Source of the DNA: Yinghuangia sp045039925
Lineage (GTDB): Bacteria > Actinomycetota > Actinomycetes > Streptomycetales > Streptomycetaceae
DNA length: 64,000 nucleotides
Assembly: GCA_045039925.1 (NCBI GenBank)
Contig: CP108400.1
Span: 4,526,001 to 4,590,000 of the forward strand
Direction: 5' to 3'
The notes below the pieces were generated by a model, which was not told the origin of the DNA, did not search any database, and worked only from the letters and a program-made list of their open reading frames with translations. The translations under genes were made by a program, and so were the position numbers. This document shows positions 42,329-51,279 of the stretch, piece by piece; within the stretch, counting starts at the first letter, position 1, and every line of letters begins with the position of its first letter.

Positions 42329-44923
42329 TCATCCCAGGATCGGCAGCATGATCTTCTCGACCTCGTCGTCGTGGCGCCGCGCGACCTCCTGCCGCTCCGC
42401 GCTCACCTCGCCGTACGTCGTCGTCCGCTGCCGGGCCCGACGCCCCAACGACGCGGCCATCGCCTCGAGTTCCGCGATCGACTTGCGCGAGCCGTTGTCG
42501 GCCCCCGCCATCCGCGAGATCGTCTCCTCCATCAGCGTGCCGCCCATGTCGTTGGCGCCGCCCTGGAGCATGAGGTTGGTGCCGTCGACCCCGAGCTTGA
42601 CCCAACTGGTCTGGATGTTCGAGATCTTGCCGTGCAGCAGGATGCGCGCCATCGCGTGCACCGCGCGGTTGTCGCGCAGCGTCGGGCCCGGGCGGGCGAT
42701 GCCGGCCAGGTAGACGGGCGCGTTGGTGTGCACGAACGGCAGCGTCACGAACTCCGTGAAGCCGCCCGTCCGGTCCTGGATGCGGCCCAGCAGGCGCAGG
42801 TGCGCGAGCCAGTGCGCGGGGGTGTCGACGTGGCCGTACATCATCGTCGACGAGCTGCGGATGCCGAGTTCGTGGGCGGTGCTCACGACCTCGACCCATG
42901 TGGCCGCCGGCAGCTTGCCCTTGGTGAGGATCCAGCGCACGTCGTCGTCGAGGATCTCGGCCGCGGTGCCCGGGATCGTGTCGAGCCCGGCCTCCTTGGC
43001 CGCCTGGAGCCAGTCGCGGATCGACATGCCGGTGCGGGTCGCGCCGTTCACGACCTCCATCGGCGAGAACGCGTGCACGTGCATCTCCGGCACGCGCTTC
43101 TTGACCTCGCGCGCGATGTCGAAGTACGCGGTGCCCGGCAGGTCGGGGTGGATGCCGCCCTGCATGCACACCTCGGTCGCGCCGACCGCCCACGCCTGCT
43201 CGGCGCGCTCGCCGACCTGCTCCAGCGAGAGCGTGTACGCGTCGGCGTCGGTACGCCGCTGCGCGAACGCGCAGAACCGGCAGCCGGTGTAGCAGACGTT
43301 GGTGAAGTTGATGTTGCGGTTGACGATGTAGGTGATCTCGTCGCCGGACGCCTCGCGCCGCAAGTCGTCCGCGATCCGCGCGAGTTCGTCCAGCGCCGGG
43401 CCGTCCGCGTGGAACAGCGCCAGCGCCTGCTCGTCGGTCAGCAGCGTCGGGTCGGCGCCGGCCTGCGCCAGCGCGGCCTTGACGTCGCCGTCGATCCGCA
43501 CCGGCGCCACCTTGCCGTCGACCATGCTGTCGCGCCCGTACGTGGCCTGGCCGCGCAGTTCCTCCCAGTCGCCGTAGACGTCGTCGAAGTCGTCGCGGCG
43601 GTCGGACGTGCGGCCGGTGGTGTCGATCGTGACGTGCAGGTCGGTACGCCCCGACGCGGCCGCGAACAGGTCCTCGGGCTCCTGCCACGGCAGGCCCTCG
43701 GGGTTCTTCCCCTCGACCGCCATGCCGTCGGCGTCGCTCAGCGCCCGCACGTGCGGCAGCACCCGCGGGTCGATCCACGGCTCGCCGCGGCGGATGAACT
43801 CCGGGTAGATCGTCAGGCGTTCGCGCAGCGTGAAGCCGGACTCCGAGGTGCGCCCGGCGAGTTCGTCGATGTGCGGCCACGGGCGCTCGGGGTTGACGTG
43901 GTCGGGCGTCAGCGGCGACACGCCGCCCCAGTCGTCGATGCCCGCGCGGATCATCAGCGCGAACTCCTCGCCGACCAGGTTCGGCGGGGCCTGCACGCGC
44001 ATCTTGGGGCCGAGCACGATGCGGGTCACCGCGATGGCGGCCGCGAGCTCCTGGAGGTCGGCGTCCGCGACGGAGCGCATCGCGGTGTCCGGCTTGGCGC
44101 GGAAGTTCTGCACGATGACTTCCTGGATGCCGCCGTACTGCCGGGCGGTCTTGCGCAGCGCGAACACCGACTCGGCGCGCTCGGCCATCGTCTCGCCGAT
44201 GCCGATGAGGATGCCGGTGGTGAACGGCACATTGGAGCGGCCGGCGTCCTCCAGGACGCGCAGGCGTACCGCGGGCTCCTTGTCGGGTGAACCGTGGTGC
44301 GGGCCGCCGGGCTCGGACCACAGGCGCGTCGCGGTGGTCTCCAGCATCATGCCCATCGACGGGCTGACCGGCTTGAGGCGCTGGAGGTCGGTCCAGGACA
44401 GCACGCCGGGGTTCAGGTGCGGCAGGAGGCCGGTCTCCTCCAGGACGCGGATGGACATGGCGCGGACGTACGAGAGCGTGTCGTCGTAGCCGCGCGCGTC
44501 GAGCCATTCGCGGGCCTCGGGCCAGCGGTCCTCGGGGCGGTCGCCGAGGGTGAACAGGGCTTCCTTGCAGCCCATCGCGGCACCCTCGCGCGCGATCTTC
44601 AGGACCTCGTCGGGGCCGAGGAACATCGAGTGCCCCTCGCGCTTCAGCTTGCCGGGGACGGTCACAAAAGTGCAGTAGTGGCACTTGTCACGGCAGAGCC
44701 TGGTCAGCGGAATGAACACCTTGCGGGAGTAAGTGATCACACCCGGACGGCCCACCGCGTCCAGTCCCGCGTCGCGCACCCGGGCCGCCGACCCGCACAG
44801 GTCGTCGAGGTCGGCGCCCTTCGCGTGCAGCAGCACCTCGGCTTCGGAGACGTCCAGCATGACCCCGTCACGGGCGCGGCGCAGGGCGCGCCGCATCGCG
44901 TTCTCGGTCGGAGTCTGGGTCAT
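42329..44923 (-). CDS. fbiC: FbiC, FO synthase (CofG-CofH fusion)
   Basis: An 864-residue bifunctional radical-SAM enzyme that makes FO, the deazaflavin core of coenzyme F420, from tyrosine and the ribityl-diaminouracil intermediate. The N-terminal CofG half has Cys77, Cys81 and Cys84 in CRDKCHYC. The C-terminal CofH half has Cys544, Cys548 and Cys551 in CYTGCRFC. Both clusters and the surrounding barrels are intact, and the length matches the mycobacterial enzyme (about 856). ATG 44923 follows GAGGGG. F420 made through this enzyme would serve the luciferase-like oxidoreductase encoded at 47064. Confidence 0.96.
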   Translation of the reverse strand: MTQTPTENAMRRALRRARDGVMLDVSEAEVLLHAKGADLDDLCGSAARVRDAGLDAVGRPGVITYSRKVFIPLTRLCRDKCHYCTFVTVPGKLKREGHSMFLGPDEVLKIAREGAAMGCKEALFTLGDRPEDRWPEAREWLDARGYDDTLSYVRAMSIRVLEETGLLPHLNPGVLSWTDLQRLKPVSPSMGMMLETTATRLWSEPGGPHHGSPDKEPAVRLRVLEDAGRSNVPFTTGILIGIGETMAERAESVFALRKTARQYGGIQEVIVQNFRAKPDTAMRSVADADLQELAAAIAVTRIVLGPKMRVQAPPNLVGEEFALMIRAGIDDWGGVSPLTPDHVNPERPWPHIDELAGRTSESGFTLRERLTIYPEFIRRGEPWIDPRVLPHVRALSDADGMAVEGKNPEGLPWQEPEDLFAAASGRTDLHVTIDTTGRTSDRRDDFDDVYGDWEELRGQATYGRDSMVDGKVAPVRIDGDVKAALAQAGADPTLLTDEQALALFHADGPALDELARIADDLRREASGDEITYIVNRNINFTNVCYTGCRFCAFAQRRTDADAYTLSLEQVGERAEQAWAVGATEVCMQGGIHPDLPGTAYFDIAREVKKRVPEMHVHAFSPMEVVNGATRTGMSIRDWLQAAKEAGLDTIPGTAAEILDDDVRWILTKGKLPAATWVEVVSTAHELGIRSSSTMMYGHVDTPAHWLAHLRLLGRIQDRTGGFTEFVTLPFVHTNAPVYLAGIARPGPTLRDNRAVHAMARILLHGKISNIQTSWVKLGVDGTNLMLQGGANDMGGTLMEETISRMAGADNGSRKSIAELEAMAASLGRRARQRTTTYGEVSAERQEVARRHDDEVEKIMLPILG

Positions 44924-45067
44924 GCGACACCCCTCGCTGTCGTGCTTATGGCCGGTCCGTACAGGGCTTTTGGGCCCGAACAGACCAACTGTAGGCGTGC
45001 CCCCGAAAAGGTACGTGGACTCGTGTCGCACATCACGCCGCTCCGCGCCCCGGCATCCGGAACACGC

Positions 45068-45102
45068 CGAAGGCCCGGCGCGCGAGTGCGGCCGGGCCTT
45101 CG
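45068..45102. terminator. 12-bp hairpin after the amidohydrolase gene
   Basis: Arms CGAAGGCCCGGC at 45068-45079 and its complement at 45091-45102, with an 11-nt loop, downstream of the minus-strand stop at 45128. Confidence 0.75.
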
Positions 45103-45127
45103 TACGTGGCGTGCGATCAGGGCTTGC

Positions 45128-46864
45128 TCAGAAGCTGACCGAGTCGTTCGTGACGGTGTAGGTGTCCTGGCCGCTCCGCAGCACCTTGCCGTTGACGACG
45201 CCGGTCACCTGGCCGTCGCGGACGGTCTCGACGCCGTTGACGCGGACCGAGACGATGCCCTCCGACTCGGCGGTCAGGCGCGGGCTGTCGCCCGGCAGGT
45301 CGTGCAGCAGGCGCGCCGGGCCGGAGTTGACCTTCTCCGGGTCGAACAGCACCAGGTCGGCGTGGAAGCCCTCGGCGATCCGCCCGCGGTCCTTGAGGCC
45401 GAACAGCTTGGCCGGGTCGGTGGTGAGCATCTGCACCGCGCGCTCCAGCGAGACCAGCTTGCGGCCGCGCAGCGAGTCGCCCAGGAAGCGGGTCGTGTAG
45501 GTCGCGCCGCACATGCGGTCCAGGTGCGCGCCCGCGTCCGAGCCGCCCAGGATGACGTGCTTGCTCTCCCAGACCTCCTGGCGCAGGTCCCACGACGCCT
45601 GGTCGTTGTCGGTCGGCATCGGCCACAGCACGGTCTTCAGGTCGTCCGCGGCGCAGATCTCGACCAGCGCCTCGAAGTCCTCCTGGCCGCGCTCCTTGGC
45701 GATGTCCGCCACGACACGGCCGGACAGGCCCTCGTTGGCCTCGGAGTACGTGTCGCCGATGACGTACCGGCCGAAGTCCACGAGGCGGCGGAAGACGCCC
45801 GCCTCGGGGCTGTTGGCGCGGCGCAGCATCTCGGTGCGGGTCTCCGGGTCGCGCAGCTTCGCGATGCGCTCCGGGACGGGCAGGGACAGGATCTCGCCCC
45901 AGCCCGGCAGCAGGTTGAGCGCGCAGTAGGTGAGCAGCGACATGTTCATCGGCACCAGCACCGGGAGGGTGAGGATGACGATCTTGCCGCCGGCCGCCTC
46001 GGCCTTCTCCGACGCGTAGATCTGGCGCGGCACGCGGTCCGGGTCGGCCGAGTCGACGGTCAGCACGTTCCAGTTCATCGGACGGCCGGCGGTCACCGTC
46101 ATCTGGGTGAGCAGCTCGATCTCGTCGTCGTCGAACTTGTCGAGGCAGCCCGCGACGATGACCTCCAGCTGGGTGCCCTCGTGCCGGCCGACCTCGGCGC
46201 ACAGGGCCAGGACCTCTTCGGGGGTCGCGTGGCGCGACGGGACGGGGTTGCCGTCGCCGTCGGTGTGGTTCGAGCGGCCGGTGGAGAAGCCGAGCGCGCC
46301 CGCCTCCATGGCCTTCTTCAGCTCGACGACCATGGCCTCGACCTGCTCGGGCGTGGCCGCCTTGCCGAAGTCGGCGCCCATCACGTAGCGGCGGATCGCA
46401 CAGTGGCCGGCCATGAACGCGGCGTTGACGCCGATCGTGCCGTCCAGCTTGTCGAGGTACTGGGCGAAGGTCTCCCAGCTCCAGTCGATGCCGTTCTCCA
46501 GGGCGGGGAGGGCCATGCCCTCGACCTTGGCCATCATGCGGCGGGTGTAGTCGGCGTCCTCGGCCTTGAGCGGGGCGAGGGTGAAGCCGCAGTTGCCGCC
46601 CACGATGGTGGTGACGCCGTGGTTGACCGAGGGGGTGGCGTACGCGTCCCAGTGGAGCTGCGCGTCGTAGTGCGTGTGCGGGTCGATGAAGCCGGGGGCG
46701 AGCACGAGGCCGGTGGCGTCCTCGGTGGCGGCGGCTTCCTCGGTGATGCTTCCGGTCGGGCCGACAGCGACGATGCGGCCGTCCCGGATCCCCACGTCAC
46801 CTCGGTAGGAGGGTGTGCCCGTTCCGTCGACGACGGTGGCTCCGGTGATGAGGTGGTCGAGCAT
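45128..46864 (-). CDS. N-acyl-D-amino-acid deacylase-type amidohydrolase
   Basis: A 578-residue amidohydrolase of the D-aminoacylase subgroup. The metal motif FIDPHTHYDAQLHWD, the GGNCGFTLAPL loop, AIRRYVMG, STGRSNHTDGDG, the metal Asp in GGSDAGAHLD, and the AEGFHADLVLFDPEKV tail strand are all present. Such enzymes hydrolyse N-acyl groups or related amide and lactam bonds. The larger clade in acyl-CoA-rich actinomycetes has no known substrate. ATG follows GGGAG. A TGACG-type palindrome lies 94 bp upstream and an iron-box-like sequence about 150 bp upstream. Confidence 0.85.
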   Translation of the reverse strand: MLDHLITGATVVDGTGTPSYRGDVGIRDGRIVAVGPTGSITEEAAATEDATGLVLAPGFIDPHTHYDAQLHWDAYATPSVNHGVTTIVGGNCGFTLAPLKAEDADYTRRMMAKVEGMALPALENGIDWSWETFAQYLDKLDGTIGVNAAFMAGHCAIRRYVMGADFGKAATPEQVEAMVVELKKAMEAGALGFSTGRSNHTDGDGNPVPSRHATPEEVLALCAEVGRHEGTQLEVIVAGCLDKFDDDEIELLTQMTVTAGRPMNWNVLTVDSADPDRVPRQIYASEKAEAAGGKIVILTLPVLVPMNMSLLTYCALNLLPGWGEILSLPVPERIAKLRDPETRTEMLRRANSPEAGVFRRLVDFGRYVIGDTYSEANEGLSGRVVADIAKERGQEDFEALVEICAADDLKTVLWPMPTDNDQASWDLRQEVWESKHVILGGSDAGAHLDRMCGATYTTRFLGDSLRGRKLVSLERAVQMLTTDPAKLFGLKDRGRIAEGFHADLVLFDPEKVNSGPARLLHDLPGDSPRLTAESEGIVSVRVNGVETVRDGQVTGVVNGKVLRSGQDTYTVTNDSVSF

Positions 46865-46957
46865 GACCCGGACTCCCTACTTCGATACAGAGGCGCCTGC
46901 GTGGTGCGGTGTTCCGACGGCCCTCCACGGCGCATGCCGAGGACCGACCGCGATTTC

Positions 46958-46972
46958 CTGATGGTACGTCAG
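46958..46972. promoter_or_regulatory. TGACG-N3-CGTCA-type palindrome (site 2) upstream of amidohydrolase
   Basis: CTGATGGTACGTCAG, one mismatch from the consensus, 94 bp before the start codon on the minus strand. Confidence 0.65.
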
Positions 46973-47013
46973 ATTTCACATTTGGCGAGGGACCCGGAGC
47001 CGTGAGTTCGGAC

Positions 47014-47032
47014 TCACCTTAGGCTCGCCTAA
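47014..47032. promoter_or_regulatory. Iron-box-like site (IdeR/DmdR1 type)
   Basis: TCACCTTAGGCTCGCCTAA matches 15 of 19 positions of the usual actinobacterial DtxR/IdeR box and contains the perfect palindrome TTAGGC-TC-GCCTAA. It lies about 150 bp upstream of the amidohydrolase start. Confidence 0.5.
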
Positions 47033-47063
47033 CTCGCCCCGGGCCCCTGCGACACGTGGTCGG

Positions 47064-48014
47064 CTACTTGTCGAGGAGGGGCGCCACCTGGGTCGAGAAC
47101 GCCTCGATCTGGTCCAGCAGCTCCTGGAGCGTGCGGTTGCGGAAGCGGATCTGGATCTGGTTCGCACCCTGTTCGCCGTACCAACGCAGCGACTCGGCGA
47201 TCTCTTCCGGGCTGCCGGAGAGGGTGTGCGCGCCGACCTCCCAGTCGGGCTTGCCGACGTACAGCATCTCGGTGATGGCGCCGATGTCCATGGCCTCGTC
47301 GCCGCGGCCGTACTCCTCGCGCAGGCGGCGCAGCTCGGCCACCTGGTCCGGGAACTTGTCGCGGGGGCTGCCCTGCGGGAGCCAGCCGTCGGCGTACTTC
47401 GCGACGCGCTTGAGGGCGGCGCCGGCCGAGCCGCCGATCCAGATCGGCGGGCGCGGGGTCTGCACGGGGCGCGGGCGGGAGCCCATGTCCTTCACCTGGA
47501 AGCGCTTGCCCTCGTACGTCACGAACTCCTCGCGCAGCGCGAGGTCGAGCAGCTCCAGGGACTCGTTGAGCGCCGGGCCGCGGTCCTTGAAGTCCAGGCC
47601 GAACATCTCGAACTCGGCCTCGACGTGGCCCGCGCCCGCACCGACGATGGCGCGGCCCTTGGAGATGACGTCCAGCGTCGCGAACGCCTTCGCGGTGATC
47701 ATCGGGTGGCGGTACGCCAGCACCGCGACGTGGCTCACGAGGCGCACGTCCTTGGTGATGCCCGCGAGCCAGCCGAGCGTGGTCATGGTGTCCCACCACT
47801 CGGTGCCCATCATCGGGGCGTGGCTGCGCGGGATCGCGGTGTGGTCGCAGACCGCGATGTAGGCGAAGCCGCCGCGGTCGCACGCCTGTGCGATGGCGCC
47901 CAGCTCGTCGGGGCCCGCGGTCTCCTCCCACGCCTCCGCGTACAGCTTGCTCTGCGACTGGATCGGCAGCTGCATGCCGTAATGCAGGACACCGGGGGGA
48001 AGAATCGCGGCCAT
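47064..48014 (-). CDS. LLM-class F420-dependent oxidoreductase
   Basis: A 316-residue luciferase-like TIM-barrel enzyme. GFAYIAVCDHTAIPRS, the strand GITKDVRLVSHVAVLAYRHP, GRAIVGAGAGHVEAEFEMFG and RPPIWIGGSAGAALKRVAKYADGW are typical of mycobacterial F420-dependent members such as Rv3520c-like proteins of steroid loci. ATG 48014 has GGGAG upstream. It is divergent from a crotonase gene at 48122, and a TGACG-type palindrome lies between them. FbiC is encoded 2.1 kb away, so F420 is available. Confidence 0.86.
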   Translation of the reverse strand: MAAILPPGVLHYGMQLPIQSQSKLYAEAWEETAGPDELGAIAQACDRGGFAYIAVCDHTAIPRSHAPMMGTEWWDTMTTLGWLAGITKDVRLVSHVAVLAYRHPMITAKAFATLDVISKGRAIVGAGAGHVEAEFEMFGLDFKDRGPALNESLELLDLALREEFVTYEGKRFQVKDMGSRPRPVQTPRPPIWIGGSAGAALKRVAKYADGWLPQGSPRDKFPDQVAELRRLREEYGRGDEAMDIGAITEMLYVGKPDWEVGAHTLSGSPEEIAESLRWYGEQGANQIQIRFRNRTLQELLDQIEAFSTQVAPLLDK

Positions 48015-48069
48015 CGGGGACTCCCTTGTCTCACCTTGTGTCATCTGAAGACCGGTCACATACTCCGAT

Positions 48070-48084
48070 CTAACGCACCGTCAG
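48070..48084. promoter_or_regulatory. TGACG-N3-CGTCA-type palindrome (site 3) between LLM and crotonase genes
   Basis: CTAACGCACCGTCAG, one mismatch, 56 bp from the LLM start and 37 bp from the crotonase start. Confidence 0.65.
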
Positions 48085-48121
48085 ACAAGACCGATCGGGC
48101 GCATACCGAGGGGACAGGCAC

Positions 48122-48955
48122 GTGATCAACACCACCGATCCGACCATCGAACCAGGCCAGGAGCGGATGCGCCTCCACGTGGAGGACGGTGTCGGGGTCG
48201 TCACGCTCTGCCGCCCCGAGAAGCTCAACGGTTGGAGCTGGGAGTCCAGCCGCCAGCTCGGCGTCATGGCGGACCGCATCCGCTTCGACCCGGAGATCCG
48301 GGTCGTCCTGCTGCGCGCCGAGGGCCGCGCCTTCTGCGCCGGGATCGACGTCACGGCCCCGGGCGGCAACATCACCGGCCGGTCCGGCGCCGAGCGCACC
48401 CGCAACTACTACGAGGGCCTGCGCTGGGTGCACGAGCGCTTCCGCGCCTTCGCCCGCCTCCCGCAGCCGGTGGTCGCCTCGGTCCAGGGCTACGCCCTCG
48501 GCTTCGGCTTCGAGCTCGCCCTCCTCGCCGACATCCGCGTCGCCGCCGCCGACGCGGTCTTCGCCCTCCCCGAGGCCCAGCTCGGCGTCGCCGTCGACGC
48601 GGGCGGCGACATGCGCATCGCGCGCGAGGCGGGTGCGGGCTGGGCCAAGTACCTCGCCCTCACCGGCCGCCGCATCGACGCCGCCACCGCCGAGCGCCTC
48701 AACCTCGTGCAGCTCGTCGTCCCGCGCGACGACCTCGACAAGACCGCCCGCGAGATCGCCGACCAGATCGCCGCGAACGCGCCTCTGGCGGTCCAGGGCA
48801 TCAAGCGCTCGGTCGACTCCTACGCCGACGCCGCCCTCGACAACGCCCTCGCCCAGACGGCGATGACCGCCGCGATCACCCTCGCCTCCGAGGACATCAC
48901 CGAGGGCTACGGCGCCAAGGCGGCGAAGCGGGCCCCGAACTTCGAGGGCAAGTAG
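48122..48955 (+). CDS. Enoyl-CoA hydratase/isomerase (crotonase)
   Basis: A 277-residue crotonase. The oxyanion-hole segments AEGRAFCAGIDV and the ALGFGFELALLADIRV helix start are present, with both catalytic Glu positions kept (GFGFEL and ALPEAQLG). It should hydrate 2-enoyl-CoA in a beta-oxidation-type cycle. GTG 48122 follows GAGGGG. The last 11 bases including the stop are duplicated immediately after the gene. Confidence 0.88.
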   Translation: MINTTDPTIEPGQERMRLHVEDGVGVVTLCRPEKLNGWSWESSRQLGVMADRIRFDPEIRVVLLRAEGRAFCAGIDVTAPGGNITGRSGAERTRNYYEGLRWVHERFRAFARLPQPVVASVQGYALGFGFELALLADIRVAAADAVFALPEAQLGVAVDAGGDMRIAREAGAGWAKYLALTGRRIDAATAERLNLVQLVVPRDDLDKTAREIADQIAANAPLAVQGIKRSVDSYADAALDNALAQTAMTAAITLASEDITEGYGAKAAKRAPNFEGK

Positions 48956-48965
48956 AGGGCAAGTA
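48944..48965. repeat. 11-bp tandem duplication across the crotonase stop codon
   Basis: GAGGGCAAGTA occurs twice in a row; the stop TAG at 48953-48955 spans the junction of the two copies. Confidence 0.9.
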
Positions 48966-49003
48966 GCCGCCGGCACGGGTGCATCCGGCAGGCCCGGGCT
49001 TCG

Positions 49004-49044
49004 CCGCGGGTGCGCACGGCCGAGTGCCGTGCGCACCCGCGGCC
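49004..49044. terminator. 18-bp hairpin between crotonase and SDR genes
   Basis: Arms at 49004-49021 and 49027-49044 are exact complements with loop CGAGT, between convergent genes. Confidence 0.85.
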
Positions 49045-49078
49045 GCCCGGGGTCCGACTGGAGCCGGACCGGTTGGGC

Positions 49079-49858
49079 TCAGACCGGCTGCGGGACGGAG
49101 CCGACGAGGCCGCCGTCGATCACCAGGTCCTGGCCGGTGATGTACGAGGCGTCCTCGGAGGCGAGGAACGCCACCGCGGCGGCCACGTCCTCGGAGTGGC
49201 CGAGCGAACCCATGGGCACCTCCGCCGAGTTCGCGGCCTCGGCACCCGGGTCGGGGTTGACGTCGCGGTACATCTCGGTGTCGATGTAGCCGGGGCTGAC
49301 GGAGTTGACGCGGATGCCGCGCGGTGCGAGGTCGGCGCCGAGCGTCCGGGCCAGGTTGTGCACGGCGGCTTTGGTGGCCGAGTAGACCGAGGCGACGGAC
49401 AGGCCGCGGTGCACGGTCCACGACGCGTTGATCACCACCGCTCCCCCGTCCTTCAGCAGCGGCAGCGCCTTGAGCACGGTGAAGTAGACGCCCTTGAAGT
49501 TGACGTCCACCGTGTAGTCGAAGTCGGTCTCGGTGATCTCCGCGCTGGGCTTGAAGACGCCGACGCCGGCGTTCGCGAAGACCGCGTCGAGGGAGCCGCG
49601 CCAGGTGCGCACGCGGTCGACCAGGTCGTCGAGTTCGGACAGGACGGCGACGTCGGCGCGGACCGCGAGGACGCGGTCGCGCGACACCCCGGCTCCCGAG
49701 GTCAGGCCGTCCACTGCCTTGTCGAGGCGGGGCAGGTCGCGGCCGGTGATGACGACGTACGCGCCCTCGTCCAGGAGCCTGCGCGCGGTGGCGTACCCCA
49801 TGCCGCTGGTTCCGCCGGTGATCAGGACTGTCTTGTTCGTGTAGCGGTTCATGTCCAT
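49079..49858 (-). CDS. SDR family NAD(P)-dependent oxidoreductase
   Basis: A 259-residue classical SDR: TGGTSGMGYATA cofactor loop, NAGVGVF, catalytic Ser in VINASWTVH, and YSATK for the Tyr/Lys pair. ITGQDLVIDGGL closes the fold. The Arg in ITGRDLPRL suggests NADP. ATG 49858 has AGGA upstream. A helix-turn-helix regulator gene ends 70 bp upstream on the same strand, so they may be co-transcribed. Confidence 0.88.
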   Translation of the reverse strand: MDMNRYTNKTVLITGGTSGMGYATARRLLDEGAYVVITGRDLPRLDKAVDGLTSGAGVSRDRVLAVRADVAVLSELDDLVDRVRTWRGSLDAVFANAGVGVFKPSAEITETDFDYTVDVNFKGVYFTVLKALPLLKDGGAVVINASWTVHRGLSVASVYSATKAAVHNLARTLGADLAPRGIRVNSVSPGYIDTEMYRDVNPDPGAEAANSAEVPMGSLGHSEDVAAAVAFLASEDASYITGQDLVIDGGLVGSVPQPV

Positions 49859-49928
49859 GATCCTGCGGCCGATCCGGCGGGCCCGGCAGTGTCGGATGAG
49901 CCTGGGTCCGGCACCACCACCCTGGCGC

Positions 49929-50777
49929 TCAGAGGGCCGCCGCGAGCAGCTTCGCGAGCCGCGCCTCGGTGTCGGTCCCGGCCGCGGGCGTGTGCAGGAT
50001 CATGCGGTGTCCGGGCAGGTCGGGCAGCGGGAGCGAGGTGTACTCGAACGTCAGCCGGCCCACGTCGGGGTTGACCAGCGTCTTGCTGCCCCGGGTCGCC
50101 GCGCCGACCGGGTGCCGGGCCCAGATCTCGGCGAACACCGGGCTGACCGCGCACATGTCGTCGGCGATGCGGCCGAACTCCGGATCGTCCGGATAGCGGG
50201 CCGCGTCGGCGCGGAACTGGCCGACGATCTCCAGGGCGACGGCCTCCCAGTCGTCCCATTCGCGGCGCTGGCGTGCGCTGGTGAAGAAGCTCACGAGGCA
50301 GTTGTGCGCCACTTCGTCGTAGTCGAACACCGGGCGGGCGGCGGCGTTGAGGGCGACGAAGTTCCAGTGGCGGTCCACCACGTACGCGGGCCTCGGCATC
50401 CACGCCTCGATCACCCTGCGCACCTCGTCGGGCACGGGTCGGTCCACGGGCGCCGCAGGCGGCGGGTTGAGGCCCGCCAGCAGGTACAGGTGGTCGCGTT
50501 CCGCCGTTTCGAGCCGCAGCACGCGGACGATCGCGTCGAGCACGTCCGCCGACACGTTGATCTCGCGGCCCTGTTCGAGCCACGTGTACCAGCTCACGCC
50601 CACCCCGGCGAGGACGGCGACCTCCTCGCGGCGCAGGCCCGGCGTACGGCGCCCGCCGCCGGCCGGCATGCCGACGTCCGCGGGCGTCAGCCGCGCCCGG
50701 CGCGACCTCAGGAACTCGCGGAGTTCGACCCGCCGCCGCTGCCGCGCCTCGGCCGGAAGCCGGGATATGTCCACCAT
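49929..50777 (-). CDS. XRE/MmyB-like transcriptional regulator
   Basis: 282 residues. The N-terminal helix-turn-helix (about 20-100) reads LREFLRSRRARLTPADVG, RRTPGLRREEVAVLAGVGVS and WYTWLEQGREINVS, the hallmark of this streptomycete family. The C-terminal MmyB-like part (YVVDRHWNFVALNAAA) is thought to bind fatty-acid-like ligands. It probably controls the SDR gene that follows. The ribosome site is weak. Confidence 0.9.
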   Translation of the reverse strand: MVDISRLPAEARQRRRVELREFLRSRRARLTPADVGMPAGGGRRTPGLRREEVAVLAGVGVSWYTWLEQGREINVSADVLDAIVRVLRLETAERDHLYLLAGLNPPPAAPVDRPVPDEVRRVIEAWMPRPAYVVDRHWNFVALNAAARPVFDYDEVAHNCLVSFFTSARQRREWDDWEAVALEIVGQFRADAARYPDDPEFGRIADDMCAVSPVFAEIWARHPVGAATRGSKTLVNPDVGRLTFEYTSLPLPDLPGHRMILHTPAAGTDTEARLAKLLAAAL

Positions 50778-50876
50778 GCCGCCAGGCTAATCGGCAGGGG
50801 TGGCGACCGTCGGCACCCGGGTACCCACCTTTTTGTGGGTACTTGTGGAGGCGGCGGGGCCGGGCGAGGGTTGTGG

Positions 50877-51227
50877 TCAGGAGGCGGGACGGTCCTCGGC
50901 GCGGATGTCGAGGAGGCGGTGGCCCCAGTCGGAGAGGGGTGCCAGTGCCTCGCACAGTTCACGGCCGAAATCGGTCAGGGTGTAGACCGTCTTCGGCGGC
51001 AGCACGTCGTGCACCTCACGGTGCACGAGGCCGTCCTCCCGCATTTCGCGCAGGGTGTCGGTCAGCACCTTCTCGGTGAGGCCCGGCAGTTGCCTGCGCA
51101 TCTCGCCGGGGCGCTGCGGGCCCGACTCCAGCAGCCACAGCAGGACCGTCTTCCACTTGCCGTCGATCACGCCGATCGCGGCGGTGACGCCGCAGACGCC
51201 CGGTTCGACGGCTCTCCTGCGCGTCAT
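50877..51227 (-). CDS. HxlR family transcriptional regulator
   Basis: A 116-residue winged-helix protein: DGKWKTVLLWLLESGPQRPGE, RQLPGLTEKVLTDTLREMRE and the wing VLPPKTVYTLTDFGREL are diagnostic. A single Cys (residue 12, GVCGV) sits at the position used as a redox sensor in HypR/YodB relatives. ATG follows AAAGGGA. It is divergent from an imine-reductase-like gene 52 bp away, its likely target. Confidence 0.9.
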   Translation of the reverse strand: MTRRRAVEPGVCGVTAAIGVIDGKWKTVLLWLLESGPQRPGEMRRQLPGLTEKVLTDTLREMREDGLVHREVHDVLPPKTVYTLTDFGRELCEALAPLSDWGHRLLDIRAEDRPAS

Positions 51228-51279
51228 TGACCATCCCTTTCATCATCATTGATCACGTTTCTTGCACTGGAGTCCTGCC

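Noticed and set aside
42329..44923. Possible split or frameshift in fbiC into cofG and cofH
   Set aside because: The frame is continuous for 864 codons with both Cys clusters intact; a fused FbiC is normal in actinobacteria.
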